Shown: positions 23,935 through 32,634, counted from the stretch's first letter. The stretch: 64,000 nt of DNA from Pseudomonas sp. MIACH (GCF_001269925.1 NZ_LHVO01000058.1:181378-245377), one strand, 5' to 3'. Notes: a model not told the origin generated them from the letters alone. A program made the numbers and translations.

Positions 23935-24329
23935 GTGTAGCAGCCAACGGTAACCACGATGCGAAGCGAGCCGCTCTTGATCTTGCTTTAGATCTTGATC
24001 TCAGGCGCCCCGTTAAACCACGCTGGCCGGAATTCGATAGTGATTTGGGGGGTAAACCGGCAGGGATGCCGGTTTAGCCGCCCCGCGCCATGGATGGCGC
24101 GTGGCGGCGGCCCCCCACATCACTGTCGGATTACGGGCACACCGAGCCTAGGCGAGGTGCCGAGTGGTGGGGCGAAGCGTTTTTGGTTACTTTTGGCGCT
24201 CTTCCAAAAGTGACCCGCTGTAAGAGCGGAACCCTAAGTAGCCGTTACCGCAGCAACGGATATGTACCCGGTCCAATCCAAAAAAATGGTCGGCCCAGAG
24301 GCCGCCATCGGGAGCAAGCCCCCTCCCAC
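23935..24329 (+). repeat. Long structured intergenic repeat, copy A
   Basis: About 395 bp, nearly identical over most of its length to 44904-45326 and matching 63539-63950 in reverse. The core at 24035-24128 has an 18-nt stem (24035-24052 with 24111-24128) enclosing hairpins TAAACCGGC-AGGGAT-GCCGGTTTA and GCGCCAT-GG-ATGGCGC. A further imperfect hairpin (GGTTACTTTTGG with CCAAAAGTGACC) lies near 24184-24214. The copy ends in a half REP (GGGAGCAAGCCCCCTCCCACA). Short ORFs inside are not believable genes. Confidence 0.8.
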
Positions 24330-24532
24330 ACTTGACCCCATGCAAACCAAAAAAAGAGTACGGCTTCGATCCCAAGCCCGATTTGCAATCAAACGCCGCA
24401 GTGCCTATATTTCCCGCCTGGCGCTCTCTACGCCACCTTCCGCGGAAAGGGCTGCGCCCAAGACAGTGAAGCTCTACCTCATTTCTACGACTCCCAACCT
24501 TAAAGCGGAAAAGGTTTGTGCAAGGAGATCGT
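24330..24532. other. Upstream region of DUF1835 gene
   Basis: Spacer between repeat copy A and the DUF1835 gene, with the promoter side of that gene. Nothing specific is recognised apart from the ribosome site AAGGAG at its end. Confidence 0.3.
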
Positions 24533-25741
24533 ATGTCGCAACGCCCTGTATCCTCCAACACCGATGGCCGTCTCAACCTTGAGCAACAGCGCAAGCGCGC
24601 CAAGGAACTGTTGCGCCAGCTGAAAGCCCATGACCCCAGCGCCACCCTGTCCCAGGCTCAGTGGGAGATCGCCAAGCAACTGGGTTTCAGCAGTTGGCCC
24701 AAGCTCAAGGCCCATGTCGACGCCATTGACTTCGCCGCCCGCCATCCCGACTTTGCCGCCAGCGACGAAGCACGCACCACCCATTGGCGCTGCGGCAATG
24801 ACATTGCCCATAGCCTTCAGATTGCCGGGTTCAAGGGCCAATTCCACATGCTGAGCGACCCGCTGTGCATGGGCCCGGTGCGCGACGTGCCCGCCGCAGA
24901 ATTCCGCGCCCTGCGCAGCGCGTTCATCAGCCAGGCCTTTGCCATGCCCTTAGCGGACGTCACGCGCCGCGTCGACGATGAATACGCTCAGCTCCACACC
25001 TTGGCCAGTGCCGAGCACAGCGTGCTGTGGTGCGAGGCGGATGCCTATGACCAGTTGTTCCTGATCCGCGCACTGGCCGGCCTTGAACAGGCGCCGCCCA
25101 AGCTGGAGCTGATCGAGGTGGATCGCATTCCCGGCGTCGAGCGTTTTATCGGCATCGGCCAACTGGCGCCCGATGTATTGGCGTGGCTCTGGCCCCAGCG
25201 GCGGTTGATCGGTGACGATGCCGTGCAGTTGGCCAAACAGGCGTGGTCGGCCTATTGCGACAGCTCACCGACCCGGCTGGCCGAGCTTGCCCATGGCAAA
25301 CACCCGGCCCTGCCCTTGCTGGCCCCGGCGCTGTTGCGTCAATTACAGGAGTTGCCGGGAACACGCGATGGCCTGTCGCTGACCGAACGCCTGGCCCTGA
25401 CCTACCTCGCCGACGCCGGGCCGCTGCCATTTGGCCGTGTGTTCGCCGAGCTGATGGCGAGTCGCGACCCGCTGCCGTTCCTGGGGGACATGATGTTTCA
25501 TGCGTTGTTGCGGCCGTTGATCGATGGCGAGCAGCCATTGCTGACGGAAACCGAGACGCATCTGGATTGGCCCCGCCGCCCGCTGTCGCTGACCCCCTTG
25601 GGCCATAGCGTGCTCAACGGACAGGCGTACTGGCTCGACCATGCCAGCCACGAACGCTGGGTGGGCGGAACGTGCATCAGGCCCGGCCAACCGCACTGGA
25701 TGATTGATGAGGCCCTGCGCCCCCAGTACAGAACACCGTAA
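24533..25741 (+). CDS. DUF1835 domain-containing protein
   Basis: 402 residues from the ATG at 24533, 6 nt after AAGGAG; a GTG 5 codons earlier is out-competed by this site. Residues 1-70 form a charged helical segment (LNLEQQRKRAKELLRQLKAH, then IAKQLGFSSWPKLKAHVDA) like that seen ahead of ankyrin-type proteins. From about 85 onward HWRCGNDIAHSLQIAGFKGQ and PLCMGPVRDV mark DUF1835, with a DUF3658-like C-terminal part. No catalytic function is established for the family. It is a single gene ended by a strong terminator. Confidence 0.7.
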   Translation: MSQRPVSSNTDGRLNLEQQRKRAKELLRQLKAHDPSATLSQAQWEIAKQLGFSSWPKLKAHVDAIDFAARHPDFAASDEARTTHWRCGNDIAHSLQIAGFKGQFHMLSDPLCMGPVRDVPAAEFRALRSAFISQAFAMPLADVTRRVDDEYAQLHTLASAEHSVLWCEADAYDQLFLIRALAGLEQAPPKLELIEVDRIPGVERFIGIGQLAPDVLAWLWPQRRLIGDDAVQLAKQAWSAYCDSSPTRLAELAHGKHPALPLLAPALLRQLQELPGTRDGLSLTERLALTYLADAGPLPFGRVFAELMASRDPLPFLGDMMFHALLRPLIDGEQPLLTETETHLDWPRRPLSLTPLGHSVLNGQAYWLDHASHERWVGGTCIRPGQPHWMIDEALRPQYRTP

Positions 25742-25747
25742 AAAAAC

Positions 25748-25781
25748 AGCCCGCCGTGCATCACCCACGGCGGGCTTTTTT
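25748..25781. terminator. Bidirectional rho-independent terminator
   Basis: AGCCCGCCGTG and CACGGCGGGCT form an 11-bp stem with a 7-nt loop, followed by TTTTT on the plus strand and preceded by AAAAAA, so it can serve both the DUF1835 gene and the convergent ABC operon. Confidence 0.9.
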
Positions 25782-25795
25782 ACAACCGCCAGCGC

Positions 25796-26629
25796 TTACG
25801 GCAACGGCTCGAACTTCAATGCGCTCAAGCTCTGCACCTTGTCCTCGCGGACCATCTTGTATTCGGTGTTCGGGCCGATCCAGCGGTCCCAGATCGCATC
25901 GATCTCCCCTGCCTTCTCCATCGTCATCAACGACTCGTTGACCTTGGCCAGAAACGCCGGCTCATCGCGGCGCATGCCGGCGCCGATCGGTTCGAGGGCC
26001 ATCGGCTCCTTGGCCAAGGCCAGTTCGACACCACTGGCCTTGGCCTGGTTGACCAGTTTCAGCGCGGTCATGGTGTTGGTCACCAGGCCCACCACCTTGT
26101 TCTGTTGCAACGCCATGTAGGCCGAGCCGGTGTCCTGGAAGGTCACCGGGGTGGCCCCGGCAAGGCGGATAGACTGCTCGGAGGTGGAGCCCTTGGTGGA
26201 GCTGATGCGCTTGTCCTTGAAGAAGCTTTTCGGCTGGTCGGCATTCGCCGCGCGCACCACCAGGGTTTCCTTGGCGATGTAGTACGGGTCGCTGAACTGG
26301 ATCTGTTCGGCGCGGGTCTTGGTGTAGGCCAGGTTGGCGAAGATCACGTCGACGCGGCCCATTTTCACTTCAGGAATCCGCGCTTCAACCGACAGCGGCT
26401 TGAGTTCCAGGGCCACGCCCATGGTCTTGGCCAGGGCCTTGCAAAGGTCCACATCCATGCCCACCAGCTCGCGGGTTTTCGGGTCCGGCGCGGAGAATGG
26501 CGGCACGTCGGCGTAGACGCCGCAGCTCAGGGACTGCTTGGCCATAATGTCGCTCAACTGGTCGGCCTGTGCGACGGCGATCGCCAATGGCCCCAATGCC
26601 AGTGCGGTAAACAGATGCTTCATACCCAT
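25796..26629 (-). CDS. Amino-acid ABC transporter substrate-binding protein
   Basis: 277 residues from the ATG at 26629, 7 nt after GGAG; the frame opens 21 codons earlier. A signal peptide (MKHLFTALALGPLAIAVAQA) leads to a family 3 solute-binding domain: VGMDVDLCKALAKTMGV, RVDVIFANLAYTKTRAEQI and SDPYYIAKETLVV. It would capture a polar amino acid or related compound in the periplasm for the two permeases and ATPase encoded just upstream. As the last gene of a unit with pxp genes, a lactam-type or N-carbamoyl ligand is possible; specificity is not readable. Confidence 0.85.
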   Translation of the reverse strand: MGMKHLFTALALGPLAIAVAQADQLSDIMAKQSLSCGVYADVPPFSAPDPKTRELVGMDVDLCKALAKTMGVALELKPLSVEARIPEVKMGRVDVIFANLAYTKTRAEQIQFSDPYYIAKETLVVRAANADQPKSFFKDKRISSTKGSTSEQSIRLAGATPVTFQDTGSAYMALQQNKVVGLVTNTMTALKLVNQAKASGVELALAKEPMALEPIGAGMRRDEPAFLAKVNESLMTMEKAGEIDAIWDRWIGPNTEYKMVREDKVQSLSALKFEPLP

Positions 26630-26688
26630 GGGAAATCTCCAGAAAGTTGAACCAGCAAAAATGGCAGAGGGAGCAAAGCCGCCGCAGC

Positions 26689-27426
26689 TCAATGGGCCCG
26701 CAGGTCGGCGATAAAACGTTGCGCTCGCGGGTGCGAAGGCTGGGTGAAGAAGGCGTCGGGGCTGCTCTTTTCCAGAATCTGCCCCGCGTCCATAAACCAG
26801 ATGGTGTCGGCCACTTCACGGGCGAAGTTCATCTCGTGGGTCACGCACATCATGGTCATGCCGTCCTTGGCCAGGCCCTTCATCACGCTCAGCACTTCAC
26901 CGACCATTTCCGGGTCGAGGGCGCTGGTGGGCTCGTCGAACAGCATCACCGGCGGTTCCATCGCCAATGCCCGGGCAATCGCCACGCGCTGCTGCTGGCC
27001 GCCGGACAACTGCGCCGGGTAAGCACCGGCCTTATGGGCCAGGCCGACGCGGTCGAGCAATTCCATGGCCTTCTGTTTGGCAGCGGCGCCCTTGAGGTTG
27101 CGCAGCTTGTTCGGCGCCAGGGTGATGTTTTCCAGCACCGACAGGTGCGGGAACAGGTTGAAGCTCTGGAACACAAACCCCACGCGGCTGCGCAGGCGGT
27201 TGATCTGCGCGTCGGTGCCGTGCACGTCCTGCCCGTCGAACAGGATCTGGCCGGCCTGGATGTCTTCCAGGCGGTTGACCGTGCGGATCAGCGTCGACTT
27301 GCCAGAACCCGAGGGGCCGCACAGCACCACCACTTCACCGGGTTGCACCTCGGCGGTGATGTCGGTGAGCGCCTGGTACTCGCCGTACCATTTATTGATT
27401 TTCGAAAACATGATCATTGGATGCAT
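26689..27426 (-). CDS. Polar amino-acid ABC transporter ATP-binding protein (GlnQ type)
   Basis: 245 residues from the ATG at 27426. It has Walker A GPSGSGKST, FQSFNLFPHLSVLENI, signature LSGGQQQRVAIARAL, Walker B VMLFDEPTSALDPE and the H-loop VTHEMNFAREVA, all typical of GlnQ/GltL/HisP ATPases. The upstream permease gene ends 14 nt before this start, and the binding-protein gene follows after 59 nt. It energises uptake of the compound processed by the pxp/carboxylase genes, by position. Confidence 0.88.
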   Translation of the reverse strand: MHPMIMFSKINKWYGEYQALTDITAEVQPGEVVVLCGPSGSGKSTLIRTVNRLEDIQAGQILFDGQDVHGTDAQINRLRSRVGFVFQSFNLFPHLSVLENITLAPNKLRNLKGAAAKQKAMELLDRVGLAHKAGAYPAQLSGGQQQRVAIARALAMEPPVMLFDEPTSALDPEMVGEVLSVMKGLAKDGMTMMCVTHEMNFAREVADTIWFMDAGQILEKSSPDAFFTQPSHPRAQRFIADLRAH

Positions 27427-27440
27427 GAGCGCAGCCCTCT

Positions 27441-28184
27441 TCAATTATCGGTGGTCAGCAACGGACCGCCCGCCACGGTTTGCCCGCCATCGCCCAGGCG
27501 CTTGCGGGCAATGCGTTGCTCCACCCAACCGGCCAGGCGGGTCAGGCCGAAACACAGCAGGTAGTAGATGATCGCCAGGATGAAAAACACCTGGAACGGC
27601 TTGGTCAGCAGCTGGTTATTGACCTGGTTGGCGGCGAAGGTCACTTCCTGCACGTTGATCACGTAGCCCAGGGAGGTTTCCTTGATGATCGAGATGAACT
27701 GGCTGATCAGGCTCGGCAGCGCGTTGTACAGCGCCTGGGGCAGGATCACCCAGACCGTGGTGCGCACATAGCCCAGGCCCAGGGCGCGGGACGCCTCGTA
27801 CTGCCCGGCCGGCAGCGCCTGGATGCCGCCGCGAATGATTTCGCACAGGTAGGCGCTCTGGTAGATCACCAGGGTGCATAGCATGGTCATGAAGCCGGTG
27901 ATGTTATGGCCGATCAGCAACGGCACCAGGAAGTAGGTCCAGAAGATCACCATCAGCAACGGGATGCCACGCAGCACGTAGACCCACACTGTCGCGACCC
28001 AGTACAACCCTTTCCACGGCGACACCCGCGCCAAGGCCAGCAGCAGGCCGAACGGGAACGCCAGCAGCAACGCCAGCGCCGCCAGGATCAGGGTACTCGC
28101 CAGGCCGCCCAACGGGCCGTGGGGGTATTGGCCGATCAGGAACAGCGTCCAGTTCTGCTGCACGATTGAAAACATATCGAACAT
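27441..28184 (-). CDS. Amino-acid ABC transporter permease (HisM/GltK type)
   Basis: 247 residues with about five membrane helices. The EAA loop EASRALGLGYVRTTVWVILPQAL, which contacts the ATPase, is well preserved, as is the upstream LRGIPLLMVIFWTYFL. It pairs with the second permease gene 6 nt upstream to form a heterodimeric channel. The N-terminal 15 residues precede the first helix (GPLGGLASTLILAALALLLA). It is of normal length. Confidence 0.87.
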   Translation of the reverse strand: MFDMFSIVQQNWTLFLIGQYPHGPLGGLASTLILAALALLLAFPFGLLLALARVSPWKGLYWVATVWVYVLRGIPLLMVIFWTYFLVPLLIGHNITGFMTMLCTLVIYQSAYLCEIIRGGIQALPAGQYEASRALGLGYVRTTVWVILPQALYNALPSLISQFISIIKETSLGYVINVQEVTFAANQVNNQLLTKPFQVFFILAIIYYLLCFGLTRLAGWVEQRIARKRLGDGGQTVAGGPLLTTDN

Positions 28185-28190
28185 CGCGGT

Positions 28191-28892
28191 CTACCTCGCC
28201 AGGGCTTTGCTGAAGTGGCGGGCGAGCAACGCCCCGGCCCCCATCAGCAGCAGTGAAAACACCAGGTAGAAAACCGTGGCCACCAGGTACGACTCAAAGG
28301 TGCGGAACGTGTAGTTCTCCACTTCGCGGCTGGCGTAGGTCAGTTCCATCACGCCGATCGCCATCGCCAGGCTGGTGTTCTTGAACAGCAGCACGGTGTG
28401 GTTGATCAGTGACGGCAGGCAATTGCGCACGCCCTGGGGCAGGATCACGTAGCGCATCGAACGCACGTAGCCCAGGCCCAGGGCCCTGGACGCTTCGGTC
28501 TGCCCGGTGGGAATGGCGCGCAGGCCGCTGCGCATGTCTTCACAGAAATACGCAGCCTGGCACAGGCCCAGGGCGATCACCGAGAACAGGTATTCAGTGT
28601 TGTGGTTGGCCAGCCACAGTTGCGTGGACTCGCCAAGCAGCGTCGGCACGCCGAAGTACCACAGCATCAGTTGCACCAGGGTCGGCACATTGCGGTGGTA
28701 CGACACATACCCCGCCACCAGGCGGTCGGCCAGCTTGTTACCGGTCAGGCGCACCGTGACCAGTGTCAACGCCAGCAGCATCGCCAGCAGCCAGGCGAAC
28801 AGCGCCAGCTGCAAGGTCATTTCGATGCCCTTGACGATCAGCTCGGCGTACTCGCCTTGCAGAATCGCGGCCAAATCGAAGTCTTGCTTCAT
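28191..28892 (-). CDS. Amino-acid ABC transporter permease (HisQ/GltJ type)
   Basis: 233 residues from the ATG at 28892 after AGGGA. The HisMQ signature RNVPTLVQLMLWYFGVP and EAA loop EASRALGLGYVRSMRYVILPQ are present. It is the first of the four transporter genes, which follow the SDR gene by about 110 nt in the same direction. A 14-bp palindrome lies in that gap, so the transporter may have its own control as well as read-through from the carboxylase genes. Confidence 0.87.
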   Translation of the reverse strand: MKQDFDLAAILQGEYAELIVKGIEMTLQLALFAWLLAMLLALTLVTVRLTGNKLADRLVAGYVSYHRNVPTLVQLMLWYFGVPTLLGESTQLWLANHNTEYLFSVIALGLCQAAYFCEDMRSGLRAIPTGQTEASRALGLGYVRSMRYVILPQGVRNCLPSLINHTVLLFKNTSLAMAIGVMELTYASREVENYTFRTFESYLVATVFYLVFSLLLMGAGALLARHFSKALAR

Positions 28893-28967
28893 GGTCAATC
28901 CCTATCGGCATTGGGCTAGGGCAGAAATCAAAATCACCCGGCGTGGCCGTGGCGGGATGCAGCGCTG

Positions 28968-28981
28968 ACGGATCGATCCGT
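28968..28981. promoter_or_regulatory. 14-bp palindrome ACGGATCGATCCGT
   Basis: A perfect palindrome between the SDR stop and the first transporter permease, 76 nt before the permease start. It could be an operator or a weak terminator stem; no long T-run follows on the minus strand. Confidence 0.3.
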
Positions 28982-29001
28982 TCTTTTGCCGGGGCTCGGA
29001 T

Positions 29002-29754
29002 TCAGCCCTGGTAGTCCTGGGGCCGCGCGGTGGAAAGCCCGCCCGGCACCTGCAAGGTCGGGGTGATTTCCATGTGCCCGATGTTGACCGCAATCGGCGC
29101 GGCAATCGCGAAGGCGATGGCATTGGCGATGTCCTCGGCCTGGGGCAATTCAAAGCCCTCGACGAAGCGCTTGTAGGTGGCTTCGGAATCGCCGTGCACG
29201 TGGGCAAAAATATCCGTGGCGACCCGACCCGGGCAGATCTCGGTGACCCGCACGCGCTTGCCGAACGCATCGATGCGCAACTGGCGCGAAAGCATGCTCA
29301 CGGCGGCCTTGGTCGCGTGGTAGGTGGAGTTGCCGCCAAAGTTGTAGGCCGCCGCGATCGAACTGATGTTGATGATGTGCCCGCAGTCGCGCTCGACCAT
29401 GCCCGGCAGCGCCAGCCGTGCCAGGTGCAGCACGGCGCGCAGGTTGACGTCGATCAGCAGGTCGATGCCGTCGGCGTCGGCCTTGAGCAGGGAACCGGGT
29501 TTGTCGACGCCGGCGTTGTTGACCAGGATGTCGAAGGTGTTTTCGGCGAACAATTGGGTCAACCCGGCAAGGTCGGTCACGTCGATGGCGTGGGCGATGC
29601 AGCCGGTCCTGGCCGCCAGTTCCTGCAACTTGTCGGCGCTGCGGGCCAGGGCATGCACCTGCACGCCCTCCTGGCACAGACGCTCGACAACGGCGGCGCC
29701 GATGCCGGAGGAAGCCCCGGTGACCAGCGCGGTTTTGTAGTCGGAAAATGGCAT
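29002..29754 (-). CDS. Short-chain dehydrogenase/reductase (NADP-dependent, YdfG-like)
   Basis: 250 residues. TGASSGIG nucleotide motif, NNAGVDKPG, catalytic serine in NISSIAAAYNFGG and Tyr-Lys in YHATKAAVSM. The best family match is the YdfG/serine-3-dehydrogenase-type SDRs that oxidise hydroxy acids. It lies between pxpA and the transporter in the same direction. A palindrome ATAAG-N5-CTTAT lies 83 nt upstream of its start, matching the one before the carrier gene, so it seems to be in the same regulon. The substrate is unknown. Confidence 0.78.
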   Translation of the reverse strand: MPFSDYKTALVTGASSGIGAAVVERLCQEGVQVHALARSADKLQELAARTGCIAHAIDVTDLAGLTQLFAENTFDILVNNAGVDKPGSLLKADADGIDLLIDVNLRAVLHLARLALPGMVERDCGHIINISSIAAAYNFGGNSTYHATKAAVSMLSRQLRIDAFGKRVRVTEICPGRVATDIFAHVHGDSEATYKRFVEGFELPQAEDIANAIAFAIAAPIAVNIGHMEITPTLQVPGGLSTARPQDYQG

Positions 29755-29836
29755 GGGGTGGTCCTTGTGCTACGGGTTATGGTTCGACTCTATCCAGCCT
29801 TCGGGCGCTGGACCAAGACGCAATGATTGTGTGGCG

Positions 29837-29851
29837 ATAAGGCCTGCTTAT
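29837..29851. promoter_or_regulatory. Candidate LysR site ATAAG-GCCTG-CTTAT, copy 2
   Basis: A perfect 5-bp inverted repeat with 5-nt centre, overlapping the pxpA stop and 83 nt upstream of the SDR start. The context G-GATAAG...CTTATGAC is shared with 34524-34538. Confidence 0.5.
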
Positions 29852-30621
29852 GACGCGGCCAGCAGCTGGGAAATCGGCGTGATCCGGCCGCCCAGTTGCT
29901 CGATTTCGGCGCGAATGGTGCGCGCCAGTTCGACCGCGCCGGGGGTGTCGCCATGCAGCAGGATCGAATGGGCCGGCACTCGCAGCACCTTGCCGCTGAG
30001 GGAGGTCACGGTGCCCTCCTCCAGTAACTGCCGCACCCGGCGCAGCACCGCTGCCGGCTCCTTGATCACCGAACCGTCGACCTTGCGCGGCACCAGCAGG
30101 CAATCATCGTCATAGGCACGGTCGGCGAGAAACGTGGTGGCGACGCGCAGGCCGCACTTCTCGGCAGCGCCCTCGATAGCGCGGCTGCTGGAGGAGCTGA
30201 TGATCAGCGTCGGGTCAAACGCCGCCACCGCCCGCACCAACGGCTCGGCCAACGCCGCATCGGCGGCGGCCATATTGCCCAGGGCGCCGTGGAAGCTCAT
30301 GTGGGTCATGCGATGGCCGTTGACCGCCGCGATCCCGGCGAGCGCGCCGAGCTGGTAGATCACATGGGTGGCGAGCTCCTTGAGCTCGATGTTCATCTGC
30401 CGACGGCCAAAGCCCATCAGGTCCGGGAAGCCCACATGTGCCCCCAGGTCGATGCCACCAGCCTTGGCCAGGCGCACCGTGTTGTCCATGATCAGCGGGT
30501 CGCCGGCATGGAAACCGCAGGCGACATTGGCCGATGAAATCAGGCGCATCAGCGCTTCATCCTCGCCCATGCGCCACGGGCCGAAGCCTTCGCCCAAGTC
30601 GGCGTTCAAATCAATCTTCAT
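29848..30621 (-). CDS. pxpA: 5-oxoprolinase subunit PxpA (LamB/YcsF family)
   Basis: 257 residues from the ATG at 30621 after GGAG. The N-terminus MKIDLNADLGEGFGPWRMGE, ANVACGFHAGDP and GAHVGFPDLMGFGRR are the family hallmarks. PxpA works with PxpB and PxpC to hydrolyse 5-oxoproline to glutamate with ATP. Here the set is mixed with biotin carboxylase and carrier genes, so the real substrate may be another lactam or an N-carboxylated compound. It overlaps the carrier-like gene by 4 nt. Confidence 0.87.
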   Translation of the reverse strand: MKIDLNADLGEGFGPWRMGEDEALMRLISSANVACGFHAGDPLIMDNTVRLAKAGGIDLGAHVGFPDLMGFGRRQMNIELKELATHVIYQLGALAGIAAVNGHRMTHMSFHGALGNMAAADAALAEPLVRAVAAFDPTLIISSSSSRAIEGAAEKCGLRVATTFLADRAYDDDCLLVPRKVDGSVIKEPAAVLRRVRQLLEEGTVTSLSGKVLRVPAHSILLHGDTPGAVELARTIRAEIEQLGGRITPISQLLAAS

Positions 30622-31010
30622 GCGGGGTACTCCACACCAAGGAAGGCTTCGCCGTAGCCGACGGTGGTGCCGCACGGCACGCGCACATCGACGACCCGTG
30701 CGGCGCGGGGCGCGCGCAAGGGCAACAGCAACTCACCCACTTGCAGCAGCGCGACCAGTTGCCCGGCGCTGAGCTGATCGCCCACCGCCACGAACGGTTG
30801 ATCCAGTTGGGGATGGGTCAGCAGCAAGCGCCCCAGGCCGGTGGCGCGCAGCACCTGGTCTTCAACCACGGCAACGGCAGGCGCCGCAACAGCAGCGGCC
30901 GAGGCACCGCGCTTGAGCGTCAAGTGCACACCGGGGCGGCTCATTTCGGCACCGGCCAGATGGTGCTCCTTGAGCCACAGCGCCAATTGGCGAATTTCCT
31001 CAAGGGTCAT
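30618..31010 (-). CDS. BCCP-like protein lacking the biotin-accepting lysine
   Basis: 130 residues with the two-part layout of acetyl-CoA carboxylase carrier proteins: a helical N-terminus (MTLEEIRQLALWLKEHH), an alanine-rich linker (35-50) and a biotinyl-like barrel. At the hairpin where a carrier has EAMKM this protein reads QVGEL (90-94), so the biotinylated lysine is a glutamate (Glu93). It overlaps pxpC by 4 nt and pxpA by 4 nt, so it is translated with them. It is intact, not a frameshifted relic. It may be a structural subunit of the complex; an intact carrier is encoded at 34017. Confidence 0.75.
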   Translation of the reverse strand: MTLEEIRQLALWLKEHHLAGAEMSRPGVHLTLKRGASAAAVAAPAVAVVEDQVLRATGLGRLLLTHPQLDQPFVAVGDQLSAGQLVALLQVGELLLPLRAPRAARVVDVRVPCGTTVGYGEAFLGVEYPA

Positions 31011-31981
31011 GCTTTCACTCCTTCACGGTGCAGTTCCAGCAGGCGGCTGACTTCACGCAGATACGCGCGATTGGTTTCCAGGGCCTCGACGGCCTCCAGG
31101 TAGCTGCACTCGATAAAGCGTACCTTGCCGCCGATGGGCGCCTGGCCCAGGCGCCAAAGGTCGGCCTCGATCACACTGCCGAACTTGGGGTAGCCGCCGC
31201 TGGGCTGGGCGTCACGCATCTGGATGATGGGCTGGCCGCCGTGGGGTACCTGGATCACCCCCGGCACGATGCCGTGGGAGCGAATTTCCATCGGGGCGAT
31301 GGGCAGCAGCGGCTGGCCTTCCATCCGGTAGCCGTAGCGATTGCTCTGGGTGGTGATCTTCCATTCACCGGCCCAGAACGCTGCGCGGGAAGCCTCCTGG
31401 AAGCGCTCGTATTCGGCGGCGGGCAACACGCGCATGGCAGGCACCCCATCAACCTGCAACGGCAGCGCCAGGCTTGGCGCCAACACCCCAACATCCAGCG
31501 GCAACGGGCTGATACCGGGGCGCAGTGCCCCCAGCCGATCACCCTGTTGCAGGGCGCGGCCGTCGAGGCCGCCGAACTCGCCGCGCAATTGAGTGCTGCG
31601 TGAACCCAGCACCGACGGCACATCCACCCCGCCCGCCAAACACAGATAGGCACGGCTGCCAGACGTCGGATAGCCCAGGCTCAAGACCTGGCCTTCGCGG
31701 CCCTGGCACACCCAGTTCGGTGGCAAGGGCTGGGCGTCCAGGGTGGCGTCGCAAGCGGCGCCGGTCACCGCAAAGGCACAGTCCTGCAGCAGCCGTACCT
31801 CGAACGGGAACAGCGGTATTTCAATCGCGGCAGCGTCTTCGGGATTGCCCAGCAACAGGTTGCCCAGGGCCAGGGCCAGGTGGTCCATGGCGCCCGATGT
31901 GCCCACGCCATAACCCAGGCTGCCGAAGCGGCCGAAGTCCTGCACGGTGGCCAGGGCGGTGGCCGATAAAATCTCGATCAT
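31007..31981 (-). CDS. pxpC: 5-oxoprolinase subunit PxpC / biotin-dependent carboxyltransferase family (KipA, AHS2)
   Basis: 324 residues of the AHS2 domain: VQDFGRFGSLGYGVGTSGAM, then SGSRAYLCLAGGVDVPSVLGSRST and IVPGVIQVPHGGQPIIQMRDAQPSGGYPK. The same domain forms part of urea carboxylase, where it transfers carboxyl from biotin. With pxpB it forms the catalytic core. It overlaps pxpB by 4 nt. Confidence 0.87.
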   Translation of the reverse strand: MIEILSATALATVQDFGRFGSLGYGVGTSGAMDHLALALGNLLLGNPEDAAAIEIPLFPFEVRLLQDCAFAVTGAACDATLDAQPLPPNWVCQGREGQVLSLGYPTSGSRAYLCLAGGVDVPSVLGSRSTQLRGEFGGLDGRALQQGDRLGALRPGISPLPLDVGVLAPSLALPLQVDGVPAMRVLPAAEYERFQEASRAAFWAGEWKITTQSNRYGYRMEGQPLLPIAPMEIRSHGIVPGVIQVPHGGQPIIQMRDAQPSGGYPKFGSVIEADLWRLGQAPIGGKVRFIECSYLEAVEALETNRAYLREVSRLLELHREGVKA

Positions 31982-32634
31982 CGAATGATCCTCTCGATGC
32001 GCAAGCGCAGGAAATCACCCGGCCGCAAGATCGCGGGCGGGGTTTGGGCGGGGTCGAAAAACGCCATTTCAGTGCGGCCGATGGTGTTCCAGCCGCTGGG
32101 GCCGGCCGAGGCGGACACCCCGGTCTGCACCCCGCCGATGGACACCGAGCCCGCTCCGATATTCAGCACCGGCACCTGGCGCCGAGGCGTGGCCAGGCGC
32201 GGGTCCATGCCACCGAGGTAGCAATAACCGGGGTGGCTGCCCAGCGCGTACACCGGGTACAGCGGTTCGCAGTGCAGGTTGGCGATGGTCTCGATATCCA
32301 GTCCGGTGTGGGCAATCACATCCGCCATGTGCGGGCCGAACTCGCCGCCGTACACCACCGGCAATTCGACGATGCGCCCCTCCAGGGGCAGCGGCTGGCT
32401 CATCTCCCAGGCCTCCAGCAGGCGCTGGCACAGGCCGTTCAGTTCACGCGGCGGCGTGAGGAAGGTGAGCATCAGGTTGTTCATGCCGGGCACGGCTTCG
32501 TGGATCTCGGGCCATTCGCCGGCTTGCAGGGCCAGGCGCCAGATACGCTGCTGCGGGGCCAGGTCCAGTTCTCCCGGCGCCTCGAACAGCAAGGCGCTGG
32601 AGCCCAGCAGGCTGATGACAGGGGCGGTGTTCAT
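31978..32634 (-). CDS. pxpB: 5-oxoprolinase subunit PxpB (KipI, AHS1)
   Basis: 218 residues from the ATG at 32634 after GGAG. The AHS1 signatures are VYGGEFGPHMADVIAHTG, HPGYCYLGGMDPRL and PRRQVPVLNIGAGSVSIGG, ending with SASAGPSGWNTIGRT. In the KipI/KipA and PxpB/PxpC pairs this subunit associates with the AHS2 protein. It overlaps the biotin carboxylase gene by 4 nt, so carboxylase and hydrolase parts are coupled. Confidence 0.87.
   Translation of the reverse strand: MNTAPVISLLGSSALLFEAPGELDLAPQQRIWRLALQAGEWPEIHEAVPGMNNLMLTFLTPPRELNGLCQRLLEAWEMSQPLPLEGRIVELPVVYGGEFGPHMADVIAHTGLDIETIANLHCEPLYPVYALGSHPGYCYLGGMDPRLATPRRQVPVLNIGAGSVSIGGVQTGVSASAGPSGWNTIGRTEMAFFDPAQTPPAILRPGDFLRLRIERIIR

Noticed and set aside
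24090..24335. Small plus-strand ORFs in repeat copies (also 23995-24213, 45036-45218, 45097-45408, 63523-63849)
   Set aside because: They lie inside the structured repeat. Similar translated peptides in A and B come from DNA identity, and the core of copy C changes in a way that keeps base pairing, not reading frame.
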